A stretch of DNA of 64,000 nucleotides from Sergeia podlipaevii (lineage: Eukaryota; Euglenozoa; Kinetoplastea; Trypanosomatida; Trypanosomatidae). The notes under the pieces were generated by a model, which saw only the letters and a program-made list of their open reading frames with translations, was not told the DNA's origin and ran no database searches. Positions within the stretch are counted from its first letter, which is position 1, and each line of letters opens with the position of its first letter. Below, piece by piece: positions 60,710 to 64,000 of this stretch. A program made the position numbers and the translations under genes. The stretch lies in NCBI GenBank assembly GCA_030849805.1, contig JASANZ010002240.1, forward strand, positions 1 through 64,000. Direction: 5' to 3'.

Positions 60710-61397
60710 TTGTAGATATATATAATGTGATACTCTCCTCTTACACTAGCCCTCTAGATCCTCCAATTCTTTTCGCTCTACACTTAAAAATAAATTGAAA
60801 AGAAACTGATTACTTCTTTTCTCTCCAGCACTCCAGATTTCCTATATTTTTTTTGATTTTTAAATGAAATCGTTCTAAGAAAAACGAATAAAACAAAATA
60901 GTATATAAATCTAAACTAAATGGACAAACAGACAAACGAAAAAAAAAAGAGTGTAAAAAAAACAGGGTGACAAAACAACCATAAAGGGGATAGCCCCCCG
61001 GGGTATACAAAAAAAAAGAAAAAAGTATCAACCGATGGTGAATTTCAGAGTTTGCTGAAGAGAAAATCTTCTCTCAACAACTTTGTTTTCTAAATATATA
61101 AATATATATGTAATTTCCTTTTCCCTCCCTTGAAAGAGCAAGCTAGAGGGTATATATGTGCAAACAAAGGAAGTGGAAAAGAGGAGAGAACATTTAAAGT
61201 AATAAATTGTGGGAAAAGATACAATAAATGTATCAAAGAAAAATGTTAAGGAACGGCAACCGATATATATATATAAATATATATATATAACAATTAAAAT
61301 GGTTGTCGGACTTTAAAGAGAAGAAAAAAAATCCGATACGTATCCATCTGTCGGTATTCAAAAGTGCGGTATGCCCCCCTGTTACCTCCACCCACCT
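60710..61397. other. Intergenic, AT-rich
   Basis: A/T-rich spacer with A-runs near 60941-60949 and 61009-61017, TA tracts near 61264-61289 and T-run near 60847-60855. No gene seen. Confidence 0.6.
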
Positions 61398-64000
61398 CTA
61401 CTCGCTGACTAAATCCACAATACTCGCCACTTCTTCAATCAAAGCCGTTGCCAGTGCTGCCTCCTGTGCCCGCACCGACACCGATACGCCACGCTCTCCA
61501 TCCTCCGTGATTTCGCGCAGAAGCACCGCAACGTGCGCAGCATCCTGTTGATCGCCTTTACGCGCTTGCAGCAAACCATGCAGAGACATCGCATCCTTGA
61601 GCACGTCCACAGGCACCAGACGCAAGCGCTGCTGCACTACGGGCACCGCAAGAAGCATATTCGCACGGCGACACGGGAAAAATGCGGAGAACACCTCCGC
61701 CTCTTTCAAAGAGTCCTCCAGGACATTTGACAAAAAATGGCTACTGGAAATGCCGGCGTGCCGAGATGGCCTGGCAAAGTAGACATAGCAAAGAAAAAAA
61801 GCAAGTGGAATAGTTACCGACTTCTTGTCTCTCACGAAGCGCAGCGCCAGGGGAAAAGGCTCTTCAGTAAAAGACGCTGGCAACTGCGTAAAGCGCAGAA
61901 CAATAGTCGCGCGACCTACGGAACCGCACTTGACACGGCTTGCAATGGCAACTGCCTCCTCTTCAGGCTGTTCCACATTCTTTCCATCTTCTACCTCCTC
62001 CGCCCCTGCGACAGTTGCATTCCTTGGCCGGTGCTTGCTCTTTGCATTGACCTTCTTCTCTGCCTCAGCAGGCTCCACGAACATGCTGCGGGTCGCGCTA
62101 TCCGCCTTCCCGCTTCCCTCCGCCACACCAGCCTCTACCTGCAGCTCGTGCATGGTGCTTGCTGAAGACAAGTTGTAAACTTCAATACCACACGACAGTC
62201 GCGTGCCATCCCTGCGCACACGACAATCATTGACAGTTATCACTACACGCACAAGATCCGCATCGTGCAGCTGCACCGACGGCAGCGGCGGCTCTACCAC
62301 GTCGCCACCGGCACTATTGCTCTTATTATTCCCATCTCTGGCGGGATGCTGCGCCTGGTGTTGCACCTGCTGAAGCTGTTGGGTATATCGCGTAGAATAC
62401 GGCACAGCCACCGGTAGCACTTCGTGCGCTGACAACGCTCGGGTCACATCAATATTGCGTAAACGAAGAGTCGCTTCATCTTCTTCCGCCGAGTGCGAGC
62501 GACGCTTAGCGGCACCGCCACGGCCTGCTGCCTCCTCGGGTTTATACGAGTCCGGCTTTGACAGCTCACGGTTAACGAGAAACGTTTTCTTCTTGCCTCT
62601 TTCTTCGCCGCCATCACCTGCTTGTGTAGACTGCTTGCCATCACCGCTGGTTGATGTACGCACGCGGTGACGGAAGGATACAGTCGCCTCTGTTGTCGCG
62701 CGATGTGTGCCCGCACTTGCCTCGTCCAGCATCGTCGAAGACGCACTTGGAGCTGCACTACCACTGATGTAAAACGCGGAAACTTCCCTTCTGCGCTGCT
62801 CCTCACGGCGGCGCTGCTGCTCCATATTGTACTCCAGGCTGAAGTCATCATCCCCTTCGTCTTCGTCCTCTTCATCACCACCAAAAGTGTTCATGTCATC
62901 GCCATAGACGCCCCCGTGCCTGCCAGCCTCACCGCCTTGTGAAGCGGGCATGAGAGATCCGGCATTTTCACAAAAAGGTGCAGAGAGATCAATCTCTTCC
63001 GGTACGCCGAGTGCACGCTGTGCTCCTGCAGCAACAGGAGCCAGTTCCCTGCCGTACATAGAAGGCCCTAAGATCGGCGATACAAAAAGCTGATAGTGTA
63101 CCAAGCTCGCTCGCTCCTGCACTGCCGGATGTGCGCTGCGGCAAAATCGAGAGAAAAGTGTACGTGAAACCTTGTCATCACCCACCTCGCTGTAATCTTC
63201 CTTCCTTACAGAGCTACCGCTGCTCCTGCTGGTGTAGCCACAATCATCCTCGTCCTCCGTGTCGTTCCTCACATTGTCACCATGAGTGTCCATGAGACAA
63301 GCCTTCAGCTCTGTGTACGTACACGGCACCCGCTCAGGCAGCGCACACTGCTCCTCTCCTCCACTGAGCTCCACGTGACGCGGACTCGCAGAGAACACAA
63401 AAGCGCCTATCTTCGCCACTGCGGAGAGAAAGGCGGATTGGCCATCTGCAGGAAGAAGAGCAGTGCGAGAGCACAGCAAGCGGCGGCAGGTAGCGCGCGG
63501 GTCGACCAACCAGTGGGGGAACTCTCCACAAGCAAAGGCCGCCGCACGAAGAACGCACCATTGCGTAGAACAGCATGAAGACGCCGAGGGAGACTTTGTC
63601 TTCCCTCGACTCACATCCTCATCTCCGCTCGCTACGCTAAACAGTGAGTCGTTTGCAAGCAGCACTGAAAGCCACTCCACGCCGCTCTGGCGAACACCCG
63701 GCACACGCGTGAGGATCTCCACAATCTCCTCCTCCAGCAACGCACCGTGCCGAAAGTCATCAATGTTTGCGACGCAAAGGTCAAGCAGAACACCAAGATA
63801 CCACTCAAAGTCCTCCACAAAAGCATAATCGTCCGTGCGCGCCGCCTCGATAACTGTTTCCACCACAGCGTTAGACCACTCGTCCTCTGGTGGCGTGCGG
63901 ACGCACTTGTCACACATACTATTAATTGTGGACACCATGTTTTTACGGGAAGCAAGATCACGTAAAATACCAAGTGCCTTGAGTCGAATAGTCGGGTCTG
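61398..64000 (-). CDS. AP3D: AP-3 complex delta subunit (delta-adaptin), N-terminus outside window
   Basis: Large subunit of the AP-3 vesicle coat adaptor, which sorts cargo from endosomes or Golgi to lysosome-related organelles. In trypanosomatids AP-3 is needed for acidocalcisomes. The frame is open to the window edge; the in-frame ATG at 63938 is internal, because the codons before it read IRLKALGILRDLASRKNM, a standard armadillo-like adaptin helix pair. The delta hallmark follows: DDYAFVEDFEWYLGVLLDL and later LRAAAFACGEFPHWL. After ~250 residues of helical solenoid come an acidic hinge (DEEDEDEGDDDFSLEYNMEQ), Arg/Glu-rich helices and a beta-rich C-terminal region resembling an ear domain (VRVVITVNDCRVRRDG). 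At least 866 codons lie in the window. Confidence 0.85.
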   Translation of the reverse strand, partial: DPTIRLKALGILRDLASRKNMVSTINSMCDKCVRTPPEDEWSNAVVETVIEAARTDDYAFVEDFEWYLGVLLDLCVANIDDFRHGALLEEEIVEILTRVPGVRQSGVEWLSVLLANDSLFSVASGDEDVSRGKTKSPSASSCCSTQWCVLRAAAFACGEFPHWLVDPRATCRRLLCSRTALLPADGQSAFLSAVAKIGAFVFSASPRHVELSGGEEQCALPERVPCTYTELKACLMDTHGDNVRNDTEDEDDCGYTSRSSGSSVRKEDYSEVGDDKVSRTLFSRFCRSAHPAVQERASLVHYQLFVSPILGPSMYGRELAPVAAGAQRALGVPEEIDLSAPFCENAGSLMPASQGGEAGRHGGVYGDDMNTFGGDEEDEDEGDDDFSLEYNMEQQRRREEQRRREVSAFYISGSAAPSASSTMLDEASAGTHRATTEATVSFRHRVRTSTSGDGKQSTQAGDGGEERGKKKTFLVNRELSKPDSYKPEEAAGRGGAAKRRSHSAEEDEATLRLRNIDVTRALSAHEVLPVAVPYSTRYTQQLQQVQHQAQHPARDGNNKSNSAGGDVVEPPLPSVQLHDADLVRVVITVNDCRVRRDGTRLSCGIEVYNLSSASTMHELQVEAGVAEGSGKADSATRSMFVEPAEAEKKVNAKSKHRPRNATVAGAEEVEDGKNVEQPEEEAVAIASRVKCGSVGRATIVLRFTQLPASFTEEPFPLALRFVRDKKSVTIPLAFFLCYVYFARPSRHAGISSSHFLSNVLEDSLKEAEVFSAFFPCRRANMLLAVPVVQQRLRLVPVDVLKDAMSLHGLLQARKGDQQDAAHVAVLLREITEDGERGVSVSVRAQEAALATALIEEVASIVDLVSE

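Noticed and set aside
1..64000. Search by eye for tRNA B-box, spliced-leader exon, rRNA and CRISPR-like arrays
   Set aside because: No GGTTCGA-type B box with a partner arm, no spliced-leader exon match and no spaced direct repeats were seen. Dinucleotide microsatellites are not CRISPR arrays.

Overview
The window looks like a piece of a trypanosomatid (kinetoplastid flagellate) chromosome. All 23 intact genes and one doubtful broken gene lie on the minus strand, with no strand switch in 64 kb. No gene needs an intron, and no reassigned stop codon is needed. Genes are separated by AT-rich spacers full of homopolymers and (TA)n, (CA)n and (AAT)n microsatellites. Long pyrimidine tracts (on the coding strand) sit just upstream of many start codons, as expected for trans-splicing and polycistronic transcription. 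The coding regions are richer in GC and encode proteins with long Ser/Ala/Gln/Glu-rich inserts. I cannot name the genus.

Layout, from the right-hand end in the direction of transcription: AP-3 delta adaptin (cut by the window edge at 64000); a dual-specificity phosphatase fused to a split RRM-like domain, apparently frameshifted near its 3' end; a coiled-coil protein; a probable mitochondrial protein; a 1523-residue zinc-cluster protein with RTxS repeats; a Tudor-like/EF-hand-like protein; XPF/RAD1-type nuclease; two tandem SLC33A1-like (acetyl-CoA transporter family) membrane proteins; PIG-H of the GPI-GlcNAc transferase; a mitochondrial DUF1279-like membrane protein; a short possibly frameshifted ORF; a 60-residue membrane microprotein; a gamma-carbonic-anhydrase-like protein lacking the metal ligands; a large orphan polytopic membrane protein; a neutral-sphingomyelinase/ISCL-type phospholipase C; an orphan protein with a candidate PP1-binding motif; the SUMO E1 subunit UBA2; an ADCK/ABC1 (UbiB-family) kinase-like protein; mitoribosomal protein bL9m; a small membrane-anchored coiled-coil protein; and two low-complexity orphans.

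As usual in trypanosomatids, neighbours are not functionally grouped. Several products do share compartments: mitochondrion (bL9m, ADCK, gamma-CA-like, DUF1279-like, the 268-aa protein) and endomembrane lipid or glycolipid metabolism (PIG-H, ISCL, SLC33-like pair, AP-3). I found no tRNA, rRNA, CRISPR, transposon or spliced-leader gene. The best leads are the phosphatase-RRM fusion with coding-like sequence continuing in another frame, the CxxC loop shared by the SLC33-like pair, the diverged repeat on both sides of the DUF1279-like gene, and the GC-richer noncoding island near 28 kb.
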